This document shows, piece after piece, positions 1-8,271 of a stretch of 64,000 nucleotides of DNA (within the stretch, counting starts at the first letter, position 1; each line of letters begins with the position of its first letter). Origin of the DNA: an uncultured Clostridia bacterium (lineage in GTDB: Bacteria > Bacillota > Clostridia > RUG12999); the NCBI GenBank assembly GCA_934792465.1, contig CAKVOK010000010.1:11768-75767 (forward strand). The letters run 5' to 3'. A program made the translations under genes and the position numbers. The notes below the pieces were generated by a model. That model was not told where the DNA came from, ran no database searches, and saw nothing but the letters and a program-made list of their open reading frames with translations.

Positions 1-1
1 C

Positions 2-625
2 GGAAGTGAGGTTGATATGACTCCGAACTGGGCTGTATGCCCATGGCCGGAGGATTTCCTCGAAGTCCTTGATTACCAGTGGAACAAAGTATTGATTCCG
101 TATTGGAAAGAAGCCGTAAAATTTGCGAACGCTCACGGTGTTAAGAAAATCGCTCTTGAAATGCATCCGGGATTCTGCGTATACAATCCGGAAACGTGTC
201 TTAAACTGCGTGAAGCTGTCGGCGACACAATCGGTGCGAATGTTGACCCGAGCCACCTTTTCTGGCAGGGTATCGACATTGTTGCGGCAATACGCAAACT
301 CGGAGAGGCCGGTGCTATATATCATTTCCATGCAAAAGATACGAAAATTGACCCGATTAACTGCGGTGTTAACGGCGTGCTTGATACAAAGCACTACAGC
401 GATGAGATTCATCGTTCATGGATATTCCGTTCCGTTGGTTACGGTCACGATCTCCAGACATGGAAAGACATCATAAGCAATTTAAGGCTTGTAGGCTATG
501 ACGGAATTATAAGCATCGAGCATGAGGACAGCCTTATGACGGGCAAAGAGGGTCTTGAAAAAGCAATTGCATTCTTAAAGGAAACAATTATATTTGAATC
601 AAAAGGCGATATGTGGTGGGCATAA
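2..625 (+). CDS. Sugar phosphate isomerase/epimerase, xylose-isomerase-like TIM barrel (5' end cut off)
   Basis: The reading frame is open to the window edge, so at least the first part of the gene is missing; the first internal ATG is at 17. About 207 residues remain of a protein usually near 290-350 residues. Metal-binding positions of the AP-endonuclease-2-like TIM barrel are recognisable: Glu in LEMHPG, Asp/His in NVDPSH, His in HFHAKD and Glu in SIEHED, and the chain ends with the frequently seen MWWA. It probably interconverts keto and aldo forms or epimers of a sugar or inositol derivative in the cytoplasm. It lies 26 nt upstream of a Gfo/Idh/MocA dehydrogenase, a common partnership in oxidoreductive sugar or inositol catabolism. 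The exact substrate cannot be read from the sequence. Confidence 0.88.
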   Translation, partial: GSEVDMTPNWAVCPWPEDFLEVLDYQWNKVLIPYWKEAVKFANAHGVKKIALEMHPGFCVYNPETCLKLREAVGDTIGANVDPSHLFWQGIDIVAAIRKLGEAGAIYHFHAKDTKIDPINCGVNGVLDTKHYSDEIHRSWIFRSVGYGHDLQTWKDIISNLRLVGYDGIISIEHEDSLMTGKEGLEKAIAFLKETIIFESKGDMWWA

Positions 626-651
626 GCTCAACATCACGGAGGTTATAAACT

Positions 652-1722
652 ATGATTAAAGACAAATATGCACTGGGCATTATAGGTTTCGGCGGAATGG
701 CGGGACATCACTGTACCCAGCTCGCAAAGGGAAATACAAAAGTATATGTTAAAGGTGTATACGACATAAAGGAAGAACGTCTTGAAGCCGCAAAGGGAAA
801 AGGCTTTAAAGCATATTCTTCAAGAGAAGAACTGCTTGCGGACAAGGATATAGACATAGTTCTTGTTTCGGCGTTTAATGATGTACATAAAGAGATTGCC
901 ATTGCCGCTTTGCGTGCCGGCAAGCACGTTTTATGCGAAAAACCGGTAACTCCCACTTGTGCTGAGCTTGAAGAGATTATGGCAGTTGCAAAAGAAACGG
1001 GCAAAGTGTTCACGGTTGACCAAAACAGACGTGTAAACAAAGATTTCGTTCTTATGCGCCGCCATGTGGAAGCAGGCGATATCGGAGATGTATATGTAAT
1101 CGAATCGCGTGTTGAGGGTTCGAGAGGTATGCCTAAGGGTTGGCGTACAATAAAGGAACTCGGCGGCGGAATGATGCTCGACTGGGGCGTTCACCTTATC
1201 GACCAGATTATGTATATGATTGACGAAAAGGTTACAAACGTATTCTGCAAAATGTATTCCATAAACTACAAGGGTGTTGACGATAATGTGCATGTAACGC
1301 TTACATTCGAAAGCGGACTTACTGCGCATATAGAGGTCGGCACAAACAACTTTATTATGCATCCGCGCTGGTATGTTCTCGGCTCTACCGGAACACTTCA
1401 GATAGACAGTTGGGACTGCGACGGCAAAATCGTGCGCAAAAAAGACGATGACAATGAATGGGCGGAAGAAATCGTATATACAAAGGCAGGGCCTACAAAG
1501 ACAATGGCTCCGAGAAATCCGAACACAACGGAAGAAATTACACTTTCCGAGCCTTTGGACGTAATAGACAACTTAGACCCTGTATATGATCAGCTCGTAG
1601 ATGCTATCGAGGGAAAAGCTCCTCTGAAAATCACTCCGGAACAGGCATGGAGAGTTGTTAAAGTAATGGAAGCAGCTTTCAAATCCGCAGAAACCGGAGA
1701 GGCTATTAAAGTAAATATATAA
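652..1722 (+). CDS. Gfo/Idh/MocA family NAD(P)-dependent oxidoreductase
   Basis: 356 residues, a normal length for the family. The N-terminal Rossmann fold starts with GIIGFGGMAGHH (about residues 9-20), followed by the conserved EKPVTPT motif (about 100), where the Lys is part of the usual catalytic set, and a second domain with GGGMMLDWGVHLID (about 170) carrying the conserved Asp/His pair. ATG at 652 follows a CACGGAGG ribosome site. Such enzymes oxidise or reduce a hydroxyl of a sugar, inositol or related polyol. Together with the upstream isomerase and the downstream hydrolase it forms a short catabolic operon. The substrate is not determinable here. Confidence 0.92.
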   Translation: MIKDKYALGIIGFGGMAGHHCTQLAKGNTKVYVKGVYDIKEERLEAAKGKGFKAYSSREELLADKDIDIVLVSAFNDVHKEIAIAALRAGKHVLCEKPVTPTCAELEEIMAVAKETGKVFTVDQNRRVNKDFVLMRRHVEAGDIGDVYVIESRVEGSRGMPKGWRTIKELGGGMMLDWGVHLIDQIMYMIDEKVTNVFCKMYSINYKGVDDNVHVTLTFESGLTAHIEVGTNNFIMHPRWYVLGSTGTLQIDSWDCDGKIVRKKDDDNEWAEEIVYTKAGPTKTMAPRNPNTTEEITLSEPLDVIDNLDPVYDQLVDAIEGKAPLKITPEQAWRVVKVMEAAFKSAETGEAIKVNI

Positions 1723-1738
1723 TATTTTGCTAAAGCCC

Positions 1739-1786
1739 CATACGGAGGTGTAATAAAATGAAATCATTTTACTACGCCTCCGTATG
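1739..1786. repeat. Long intercistronic hairpin, 22-bp arms
   Basis: Left arm 1739-1760 and right arm 1765-1786 are inverted copies with two mismatches and a 4-nt loop. The left arm contains GGAGGTG (1744-1750) followed nine bases later by an ATG (1758) that opens the same frame as the downstream hydrolase, so the stem would hide a ribosome site and start codon. No T-run follows, so it is not a classical terminator. It may instead stabilise or separate the two cistrons. Confidence 0.75.
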
Positions 1787-1826
1787 CTTGTTAAATACGA
1801 ATAAACAACCGATAAGGAGAATTATT

Positions 1827-2558
1827 ATGTATCATAATTTTAAAACCGATGAATTTGAGTTTGACGGATATAAATGCACTGTTGTAATTCCCGAAAACCC
1901 TATAAAAGGCAATCCCTATATATGGCGTGCGGAATTTTTGGGTGCATTTGACAGTGTAGACGTCGAAATGATTAAAAGAGGTTATCATCTTATACATATA
2001 TCGCTCAGCGATATGTTCGGCGCACCGCCGGCTATTGACGAAATGTATAAATTCCAGAAATTTGCGGAAGAAAAATATTCATTAAGCGGCAAAGCGATAA
2101 TATTCGGCTTCAGCCGAGGCGGACTCTATACAGTGAATTTCACGGCAGCGCACCCGGAAAAGGTCGATAAAATATATCTTGATGCACCGGTGCTTGACGT
2201 TATGAGTTGGCCTTACGGCACAATGCGAGGAAGCCACAGCGAACATGACGTGGAAATGTGCGCTGATATTTATAATATATCCGATGTTAAAGAGTTCTGC
2301 GGCAGCCCGATATATAAAATACATACGCTGATAGAAAACAAAATACCGGTAATGCTTGTAGCCGGCGACAGCGATACCGTAGTGCCGTTCAACGAAAACG
2401 GCAAAATTCTATTTGCCGATTATGTAAGATACGGCGGTACGATAAATCTTATTGTGAAAAAAGGCATCGGACATCACCCCCACAGTCTTGAAAATCCGAA
2501 AGACATAGCCGATTTCCTCTGCGGAAACGGCACAGGAGTATCTTTCACGGAAGTTTAA
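1827..2558 (+). CDS. Alpha/beta hydrolase family protein
   Basis: 243 residues. The nucleophile elbow GFSRGG (Ser about residue 96), an acid motif AGDSDTVVPF (about 180) and a catalytic His in GIGHHPHS (about 217) form a plausible Ser-Asp-His triad. No signal peptide, so cytoplasmic. The start at ATG 1827 is chosen because AAGGAG lies seven bases upstream. An in-frame ATG at 1758 has its own GGAGG, but both sit inside a long hairpin. The gene follows the isomerase and dehydrogenase and probably removes an acyl or ester group from the same sugar-type substrate; that role is inferred from position only. Confidence 0.82.
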   Translation: MYHNFKTDEFEFDGYKCTVVIPENPIKGNPYIWRAEFLGAFDSVDVEMIKRGYHLIHISLSDMFGAPPAIDEMYKFQKFAEEKYSLSGKAIIFGFSRGGLYTVNFTAAHPEKVDKIYLDAPVLDVMSWPYGTMRGSHSEHDVEMCADIYNISDVKEFCGSPIYKIHTLIENKIPVMLVAGDSDTVVPFNENGKILFADYVRYGGTINLIVKKGIGHHPHSLENPKDIADFLCGNGTGVSFTEV

Positions 2559-2602
2559 AATTTAAACATAAAAAACCCGTAAATAATTTAAAATTTCGTA
2601 AC

Positions 2603-2641
2603 TTATACAGTATTGACAATCTTTTTGCAATACTGTATAAT
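2603..2641 (+). promoter_or_regulatory. Consensus promoter embedded in a 13-bp inverted repeat
   Basis: TTGACA (2613-2618) and TATAAT (2636-2641) are separated by exactly 17 nt. The promoter lies within a perfect inverted repeat, TTATACAGTATTG (2603-2615) and CAATACTGTATAA (2628-2640), whose arms cover parts of both promoter boxes. A dimeric repressor bound there would block polymerase. The cognate regulator is not identifiable in this window. Confidence 0.85.
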
Positions 2642-2674
2642 TATATTGTTAATACTTGTAACGGAGGTTGAAAA

Positions 2675-4921
2675 ATGATAGAGCTTATAAAAAATCCTGT
2701 TGTCTTAAAAGACGGAACAAAGCTGATAACCGATGAACATGAAGTTGCCGGTTACAATTTTTCCGAAAAAACAGGTACAATGGCAGAAAAAATTATTAAT
2801 TCACATAATACGTCGGGAAATCCCGATAAGCTGAAGCTGAAATTCGATGCACTTGCTTCGCATGATATAACATATGTAGGTGTAATTCAGACGGCACGCG
2901 CAAGCGGTCTGGAGGAGTTTCCGATACCGTATGTACTTACGAACTGTCACAACAGTTTGTGTGCCGTAGGCGGAACAATCAACGAGGACGACCATATGTT
3001 CGGTCTTTCGGCGGCGAAAAAATACGGCGGAATCTATGTTCCGGCGCATCAGGCAGTTATTCACCAGTTCATGAGAGAACAGTTCGCAGCCTGCGGAAAG
3101 ATGATATTGGGTTCGGACAGCCATACACGCTACGGTGCACTCGGCACTATGGCAGTGGGCGAAGGCGGTCCGGAGCTTGTTAAGCAGCTTCTTTCAAAAA
3201 CGTATGATATTGACCGTCCGGAGGTTGTCTGCATATATCTCGAAGGCACACCGGCTTGCGGCATAGGTCCGCAGGACGTTGCTATCGCACTCATAGGCGC
3301 AGTATTCAAAAACGGATTTGTGAAGAACAAAATTCTCGAATTTACAGGTCCCGGAGTTGCCGGACTTTCAATGGATTTCCGTATGGGAATTGATGTTATG
3401 ACAACGGAAACAACGTGTCTTTCTTCAATTTGGGTTACGGATTCCAAGACGAAAGAATATTTCACGATTCATAAAAGAGAACAGGATTTTGCGTATATGG
3501 CACCTGACAGCGAGGCTCTTTACAGCAGTGCGGTTCGCATAGACTTGTCGAAGATAAAGCCGATGATAGCACTTCCGTTCCACCCGAGCAATGCATATAC
3601 AATCGAAGAAGTTAACGCCAATGCGGAGGATATTCTTCGTGAAGTTGAAAAGGCAGCTGCCGCACAGCTTAATATTGCAGACTATAAATTAACGGATAAA
3701 ATAAAAGACGGAAAAGTAAGAGTTGATCAGGGCGTTATTGCAGGCTGTGCCGGCGGTACATTTGAAAACCTTTGCGCCGCAGCCGATATACTTAACGGAA
3801 AAAGTATAGGCAGCGATGAATTTGCTGTCAGCGCATATCCGTCCAGCCAGCCCGTATATATAGAGCTCATCAAAAACGGTGCTGCAGCCCGGCTCATGGA
3901 AGCCGGCGTTACAATGCGTACGGCATTCTGCGGACCTTGCTTCGGTGCGGGTGACGTTCCTGCCAACAATGCGCTCAGCATACGCCATTCAACACGTAAT
4001 TTCCCGAACAGAGAGGGAAGCAAGCCTACTAACGGACAAATCGCATCGGTTGCACTGATGGACGCACGTTCCATAGCCGCTACCGCAGCAAACGGCGGTA
4101 TTCTCACACCGGCGACGGATTTGGACATTAAATACAATTCCTATGAATATCATTTTGATGATACGGTATATCACAACAGAATATACAGAGGATATAAAAA
4201 TGCACAGCCTAACGAGGAACTGAAACTCGGACCGAACATCGCCGACTGGCCGAAAATGGAGGCGCTTACGGACAACCTTATTCTTAAAGTAGTATCCGAA
4301 ATTCACGATCCTGTAACAACAACGGACGAGCTTATCCCGTCGGGTGAAACGTCTTCATACCGTTCAAATCCGCTGAAACTTGCGGAATTTACGCTTTCGA
4401 GGAAAGACCCCGAATACGTGGGAGAAGCGAAAAAAGTTCAGAATCTCGAAAAGATGAGAACAAACGGGGAAAACCCATGTGAAAACAAGGAATTTGCTTC
4501 CGCATTTGAAAAAGCTTCGGAAATAAAAAATCTGGACGTTATGAAAACGGGTATCGGTTCTGTAATATTCGCAGTAAAACCGGGCGATGGTTCGGCACGT
4601 GAGCAGGCTGCTTCATGTCAGAAAGTTCTCGGCGGATTTGCCAATATCGCCAACGAATATGCGACGAAGCGTTACAGAAGTAATCTCATAAACTGGGGAA
4701 TGCTTCCGTTCATAATAGAGGACGGAGAACTTCCGTTCAAAAAAGGCGATTATATCCTTATATCCGATATAAAGAATGCCGTACAAAACAAGATTGATAC
4801 GGTTAAGGCATATGTTCTCAGAGATAAACCGACCGAGTTTGAACTCACTCTCGCAGGTCTTACGGACGATGAGCGTGATATTATCCTTGCCGGCTGTCTG
4901 ATTAATTATTATAAAAATTAA
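2675..4921 (+). CDS. Aconitase-family hydratase
   Basis: 748 residues, cytoplasmic, preceded by ACGGAGG. The predicted [4Fe-4S] cysteines are present: one in IAGCAGGTF (about residue 358) and two in the CGPC motif of AFCGPCFGAGD (about 420), matching the GSCTNS and CGPC positions of aconitases. LGSDSHTRYGALG (about 145) is the typical substrate-loop motif. The C-terminal swivel domain follows a long linker. It should reversibly hydrate or dehydrate a carboxylic acid. The length and divergent first Cys motif point to the Clostridia 'hydratase' subgroup rather than to AcnA, AcnB or LeuC. It appears to be transcribed alone from its own promoter. Substrate unknown. Confidence 0.88.
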   Translation: MIELIKNPVVLKDGTKLITDEHEVAGYNFSEKTGTMAEKIINSHNTSGNPDKLKLKFDALASHDITYVGVIQTARASGLEEFPIPYVLTNCHNSLCAVGGTINEDDHMFGLSAAKKYGGIYVPAHQAVIHQFMREQFAACGKMILGSDSHTRYGALGTMAVGEGGPELVKQLLSKTYDIDRPEVVCIYLEGTPACGIGPQDVAIALIGAVFKNGFVKNKILEFTGPGVAGLSMDFRMGIDVMTTETTCLSSIWVTDSKTKEYFTIHKREQDFAYMAPDSEALYSSAVRIDLSKIKPMIALPFHPSNAYTIEEVNANAEDILREVEKAAAAQLNIADYKLTDKIKDGKVRVDQGVIAGCAGGTFENLCAAADILNGKSIGSDEFAVSAYPSSQPVYIELIKNGAAARLMEAGVTMRTAFCGPCFGAGDVPANNALSIRHSTRNFPNREGSKPTNGQIASVALMDARSIAATAANGGILTPATDLDIKYNSYEYHFDDTVYHNRIYRGYKNAQPNEELKLGPNIADWPKMEALTDNLILKVVSEIHDPVTTTDELIPSGETSSYRSNPLKLAEFTLSRKDPEYVGEAKKVQNLEKMRTNGENPCENKEFASAFEKASEIKNLDVMKTGIGSVIFAVKPGDGSAREQAASCQKVLGGFANIANEYATKRYRSNLINWGMLPFIIEDGELPFKKGDYILISDIKNAVQNKIDTVKAYVLRDKPTEFELTLAGLTDDERDIILAGCLINYYKN

Positions 4922-5030
4922 GTATAAACATACGCATACGATTGCAGAAAAATCGATGCGAATTTGCAAAAAATAGTTATTTTATACAAAATCACTTAAT
5001 AATTATGCAGAAATTTCAACGAATAATATA

Positions 5031-5064
5031 TTGAAAAAATATTAAATTCATAGTATAATTATAC
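5031..5064 (+). promoter_or_regulatory. Promoter of the amino acid importer with a palindrome over the -10 box
   Basis: TTGAAA (5031-5036), 17-nt spacer, TATAAT (5054-5059). The -10 box sits inside the perfect 12-bp palindrome GTATAATTATAC (5053-5064), a possible operator. A short AT-rich palindrome can also arise by chance. Confidence 0.65.
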
Positions 5065-5095
5065 AGTAAAATAAATTATATAAGGAGTGCTTAAA

Positions 5096-5914
5096 ATGAA
5101 AAAAGCATTAACATTTTTAATGGCAATGTCTGTAGCGGCTTCTATGCTTACGGGTTGCGGAGCCGACAAAGCAGGGGACAACGATAAAAAAGCGGAAACA
5201 AAGACAGTTGCAAGCGCAGATGACCTTGCAGGTGCAAAAATCGGTGTTCAGCTCGGTACAACAGGCGATATATATGTAACGGACGAATATGAGTCACAGG
5301 GTTCTACAATCGAGAGATATTCAAAAGGCGCAGACGCAGTCGTAGCACTCAACAGCGGAAAAATCGACGCAGTTGTTATCGACAGCGAACCGGCAAAAGC
5401 ATTCGTTGCCAAAAACAGCGGTCTTAAAATCTTGGACGAACCGTTCGCGGAAGAAAAATACGCTATAGCGGTTTCAAAAGAAAATACAGAGCTTAAAGAA
5501 AAAATAAATGCTGCTTTAAAACAGCTCAAAGAAAACGGAACACTTGATTCTATAATCGCAAACTATATCGGTGATGATACAAAGGGTAAATCTCCTTATA
5601 CATCTCCCGAAAGCACAGACCGTTTAAACGGCAAGCTTATTATGGCTACAAATGCGGCATTTGAACCGTATGAATATGTTGAAAACGATAAAATTGTAGG
5701 TATCGACGTTGATATGGCTCAGGCAGTATGCGACATACTCGGTATGGAGCTTGAAGTTGAGGATATCGAATTTGACTCGATAATCACAGAGGTGCAGACA
5801 GGTAAAGCACAGATTGGTGTTGCCGGTATGACTGTTACGGAAGACAGACTCAAAAATATTGATTTCACAGATCCGTACACAACCGCAAAACAGGTTATTA
5901 TAGTAAAAAAATAA
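5096..5914 (+). CDS. Amino acid ABC transporter substrate-binding lipoprotein, apparently circularly permuted
   Basis: 272 residues. ATG 5096 lies eight bases after AAGGAG; the GTG at 5087 overlaps that site. A lipoprotein signal ends in LTGC (Cys21). The domain order is the odd feature. Residues about 41-165 hold the segment that normally follows the first lobe (KIGVQLGTTGD, DAVVIDSEPAKAF, EEKYAIAVSKEN, then the usual C-terminal helix and NYIG). Only after a linker does residue about 178 begin the usual N-terminal segment (GKLIMATNAAFEPYEY, GIDVDMAQAVCDILG, GVAGMTVTEDR, DFTDPY), ending at QVIIVKK. The two parts together make one complete family-3 solute-binding domain in swapped order. It should bind a polar amino acid for the permease and ATPase encoded next. 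Confidence 0.88.
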   Translation: MKKALTFLMAMSVAASMLTGCGADKAGDNDKKAETKTVASADDLAGAKIGVQLGTTGDIYVTDEYESQGSTIERYSKGADAVVALNSGKIDAVVIDSEPAKAFVAKNSGLKILDEPFAEEKYAIAVSKENTELKEKINAALKQLKENGTLDSIIANYIGDDTKGKSPYTSPESTDRLNGKLIMATNAAFEPYEYVENDKIVGIDVDMAQAVCDILGMELEVEDIEFDSIITEVQTGKAQIGVAGMTVTEDRLKNIDFTDPYTTAKQVIIVKK

Positions 5915-6056
5915 TTTAAAGACAGCTTGATAAAGCAGTACCGTACATTAAAAACGTGCGGCATTGGGGGATAATATGGTTAAGACTGTATTATCTCCTG
6001 TTTATTTTAATAATGGCTGCATTGGCGGTCATTTAATAAAGGGTGTGGTTTTACAG

Positions 6057-6773
6057 ATGAGTTTTAAAGAAAAATTTATTCAAAATTTAATAGAACAGGA
6101 TCGCTGGAAACTGCTTGCAAGAGGGCTCGGAACAACTCTTAAAGTGACGTTTTTTGCTGTTTTGATAGGTATTGTCCTGGGATTTATAATAGCTATAATC
6201 CGTTCGACCTACGACAGGACAAAAGAAGACAGAAAGGGATTTTCAATCGGAAACGTTTTATTTTCAATCCTGAACGCTATATGCAAATTGTATCTTACGG
6301 TAATAAGAGGAACGCCCGTATTGATTCAGCTTATGATAATATTCTTTGTTGTCTTTGCATCATTGAACAACAAGGTATTGGCAGCTGTTTTGGCATTCGG
6401 TTTCAACTCTGCGGCATATGTTGCCGAAATCGTAAGGTCCGGTATTATGTCTGTAGATATAGGTCAGACAGAAGCCGGCAGAAGCCTTGGATTTAACTTT
6501 ATTCAGACTATGGTGCTGATAGTTATTCCGCAGGCATTTAAAAACGTGCTTCCGGCACTTGCAAACGAATTTATAGTATTGCTTAAGGAAACTTCTGTAT
6601 CCGCAATGATAGGTCTTACCGATTTGACATACGGTGCAAACCTTATCAGAAGCCGTACATACGAGGCGTTTTTTCCTCTTATAGCTGCGGCGCTGATATA
6701 CCTTACGGTAGTTGTAATTCTTTCGTATTTGGTAAGTTTGCTGGAGAGGAGGCTGAGAAACAGTGACCACTAA
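6057..6773 (+). CDS. Polar amino acid ABC transporter permease (HisM/GlnP type)
   Basis: 238 residues from ATG 6057, the usual size. Several membrane helices are evident, and the EAA-type loop reads EAGRSLGFNFIQTMVLIVIP (about residues 140-160), where the ATPase docks. The N-terminal GLGTTLKVTFFAVLIG is typical of the family. An in-frame ATG at 5976, preceded by GGGGGA, would add 27 residues with no obvious family match, so I prefer 6057, although its ribosome site is weaker. The stop overlaps the start of the ATPase gene by 11 nt, indicating translational coupling. Confidence 0.9.
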   Translation: MSFKEKFIQNLIEQDRWKLLARGLGTTLKVTFFAVLIGIVLGFIIAIIRSTYDRTKEDRKGFSIGNVLFSILNAICKLYLTVIRGTPVLIQLMIIFFVVFASLNNKVLAAVLAFGFNSAAYVAEIVRSGIMSVDIGQTEAGRSLGFNFIQTMVLIVIPQAFKNVLPALANEFIVLLKETSVSAMIGLTDLTYGANLIRSRTYEAFFPLIAAALIYLTVVVILSYLVSLLERRLRNSDH

Positions 6774-7506
6774 TAACGTTATTATAGAAACTCAGAATCT
6801 GTGCAAGGTGTTTAAAGGAAAAATAAAGGCTTTGGACAATATCAACGCAAAAATCATGAGAGGCGAAGTGGTTGTTGTAATAGGTCCGTCCGGTTCGGGA
6901 AAATCAACATTTCTGCGTTCTCTGAATTTGTTGGAACACTCAACGTCCGGCAAGGTATTTTTTGAGGGTGTTGACATAACGGATAAAAAGGTTAATATAA
7001 ACAAGCACCGTCAGAAAATGGGCATGGTTTTTCAGCAGTTTAATCTGTTTCCGCATATGTCGGTTTTGAAAAATCTTATGATTGCACCCACAAAGCTTCT
7101 CGGACTTTCCAAAGAAGAAGCGGAAAAGCGTGCCTTGGAGCTTTTGGAGCGTGTAGGTCTTAAAGACAGAGCGGAAGCGTATCCGTCACAGCTTTCGGGA
7201 GGGCAGAAGCAGAGAGTCGCAATCGTACGAGCTTTGTGTATGCAGCCTGATGTTATGCTGTTCGACGAGCCTACCTCGGCACTTGACCCTGAAATGGTCG
7301 GCGAAGTTCTCGATACGATGAAAGCACTTGCAAAAGACGGCATGACGATGGTTGTCGTTACTCATGAAATGGGATTTGCAAGAGAAGTTGCGGACAGAGT
7401 AATATTCATGGACAGCGGTATGATTATTGAAGAAGGCACACCTGAGGATATATTCAAAAATCCTCAAAATGAAAGAACAAAATCGTTTTTGAATAAAGTT
7501 TTATAA
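6763..7506 (+). CDS. Polar amino acid ABC transporter ATP-binding protein (GlnQ/HisP type)
   Basis: 247 residues, GTG start at 6763 behind GGAGAGGAGG. Walker A GPSGSGKSTFLRSL (about 41-54), Q-loop MVFQQFNLFPHM, signature LSGGQKQRVAIVRAL, Walker B DVMLFDEPTSALDPE and switch His in VVTHEMGF are all intact. It supplies energy for import with the permease (6057-6773) and the unusual binding protein (5096-5914). The set belongs to the amino acid family 3 importers; which amino acid is carried cannot be decided from the sequence. Confidence 0.95.
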   Translation: MTTNNVIIETQNLCKVFKGKIKALDNINAKIMRGEVVVVIGPSGSGKSTFLRSLNLLEHSTSGKVFFEGVDITDKKVNINKHRQKMGMVFQQFNLFPHMSVLKNLMIAPTKLLGLSKEEAEKRALELLERVGLKDRAEAYPSQLSGGQKQRVAIVRALCMQPDVMLFDEPTSALDPEMVGEVLDTMKALAKDGMTMVVVTHEMGFAREVADRVIFMDSGMIIEEGTPEDIFKNPQNERTKSFLNKVL

Positions 7507-7536
7507 TAATGGCTGCCGAACAATTCCAAAATGCTT
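7506..7536 (+). repeat. Copy of a dispersed intergenic motif (ATAATGGCTGCCGAACAATT)
   Basis: The 20-mer at 7506-7525, immediately after the ATPase stop codon, matches 19264-19283 at 18 of 20 positions and 57480-57499 at 16 of 20. Its AATGGCTGCCGAAC followed by AAAATGCTT (7528-7536) recurs on the other strand at 52795-52822 with nearly the same spacing. Confidence 0.6.
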
Positions 7537-7571
7537 TCATATAATTAATTTTTTGACATTATAATAATTTT

Positions 7572-7600
7572 GAGGGGCTGTATATTTTGTACAGCCTCTC
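7572..7600. terminator. Hairpin between convergent genes
   Basis: GAGGGGCTGTA (7572-7582) and TACAGCCTCTC (7590-7600) form a strong stem with one wobble pair. T-runs are poor on both sides, so termination strength is uncertain. Confidence 0.5.
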
Positions 7601-7610
7601 AAAATATATA

Positions 7611-7648
7611 AAAAGAGGAAAAAACGGTTTCGTGAGTCTTCCTCTTTT
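7611..7648 (-). terminator. Hairpin at the end of the PAP2 gene
   Basis: AAAAGAGGAA (7611-7620) pairs with TTCCTCTTTT (7639-7648). The stop codon of the minus-strand PAP2 gene is inside the arm, and T-rich sequence follows on the minus strand. Confidence 0.6.
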
Positions 7649-8156
7649 ATATATTTAATTTTAAAACAATTTTATATATTATTATTCCCAATATAATACC
7701 GCCTGCAATATCGCTCGGATAGTGGACATACAGATACATTCTTGAAAAAAGTATCATCAAACACAAGACAAGCGCAATCATTCCAAACAAAATGTTTGCA
7801 TGAAGCAGGATACAAGCGCTTATGACAGATGAAAGAGTATGCCCCGACGGGAATGAATAATCACGCGGTGCACGTATTATAAGTTCTTTTGTATTGTCAA
7901 GCCGGAAAGGTCTGGGACGGGAAAATATGTGCTTTAGCAGCAGATTTCCGATTATTACTCCGAGTGAAAGACCGCATATTATTTTTTCGCCGGTATTTTC
8001 ATAATTTTTGCTCATCATAAACAGTATTGCAGACAATATCCATACTATACCGAAGTTTCCGAGTGCCGATATTTTCGGCATAATATAATCCAAAGTGCGG
8101 CATCGCATTTTTCTTTGTATTAAATTAAGAATACGAAAATCTATTGTTGTTATCAT
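7647..8156 (-). CDS. PAP2-family membrane phosphatase
   Basis: 169 residues. The three phosphatase motifs are clear: KHIFSRPRP, PSGHT with the catalytic His, and SRMYLYVHYPSD with the second His and Asp. Several hydrophobic segments place it in the membrane, with the active site probably facing outwards. It likely dephosphorylates lipid phosphates such as phosphatidic acid, phosphatidylglycerol phosphate or undecaprenyl diphosphate; which one is unclear. ATG at 8156 is preferred over the TTG at 8162 because GGTGG lies at suitable spacing. It is transcribed towards the amino acid importer and appears monocistronic. Confidence 0.92.
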   Translation of the reverse strand: MITTIDFRILNLIQRKMRCRTLDYIMPKISALGNFGIVWILSAILFMMSKNYENTGEKIICGLSLGVIIGNLLLKHIFSRPRPFRLDNTKELIIRAPRDYSFPSGHTLSSVISACILLHANILFGMIALVLCLMILFSRMYLYVHYPSDIAGGIILGIIIYKIVLKLNI

Positions 8157-8232
8157 AATCAACCACCATATTTTTGTTCTTCATATTATTGCACGCAGAA
8201 ATGTAATAAAGGTTGGAAACAAACCCAAAAGA

Positions 8233-8264
8233 GCTGACGCAAAATGACTTCATTTTGCGTCAGC
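8233..8264 (-). terminator. Terminator of the MMPL/SLH operon
   Basis: GCTGACGCAAAAT (8233-8245) and ATTTTGCGTCAGC (8252-8264) form a perfect 13-bp stem, followed on the minus strand by CTCTTTTGGGTTT. It lies just after the stop of the SLH gene. Confidence 0.8.
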
Positions 8265-8271
8265 CCACTGC

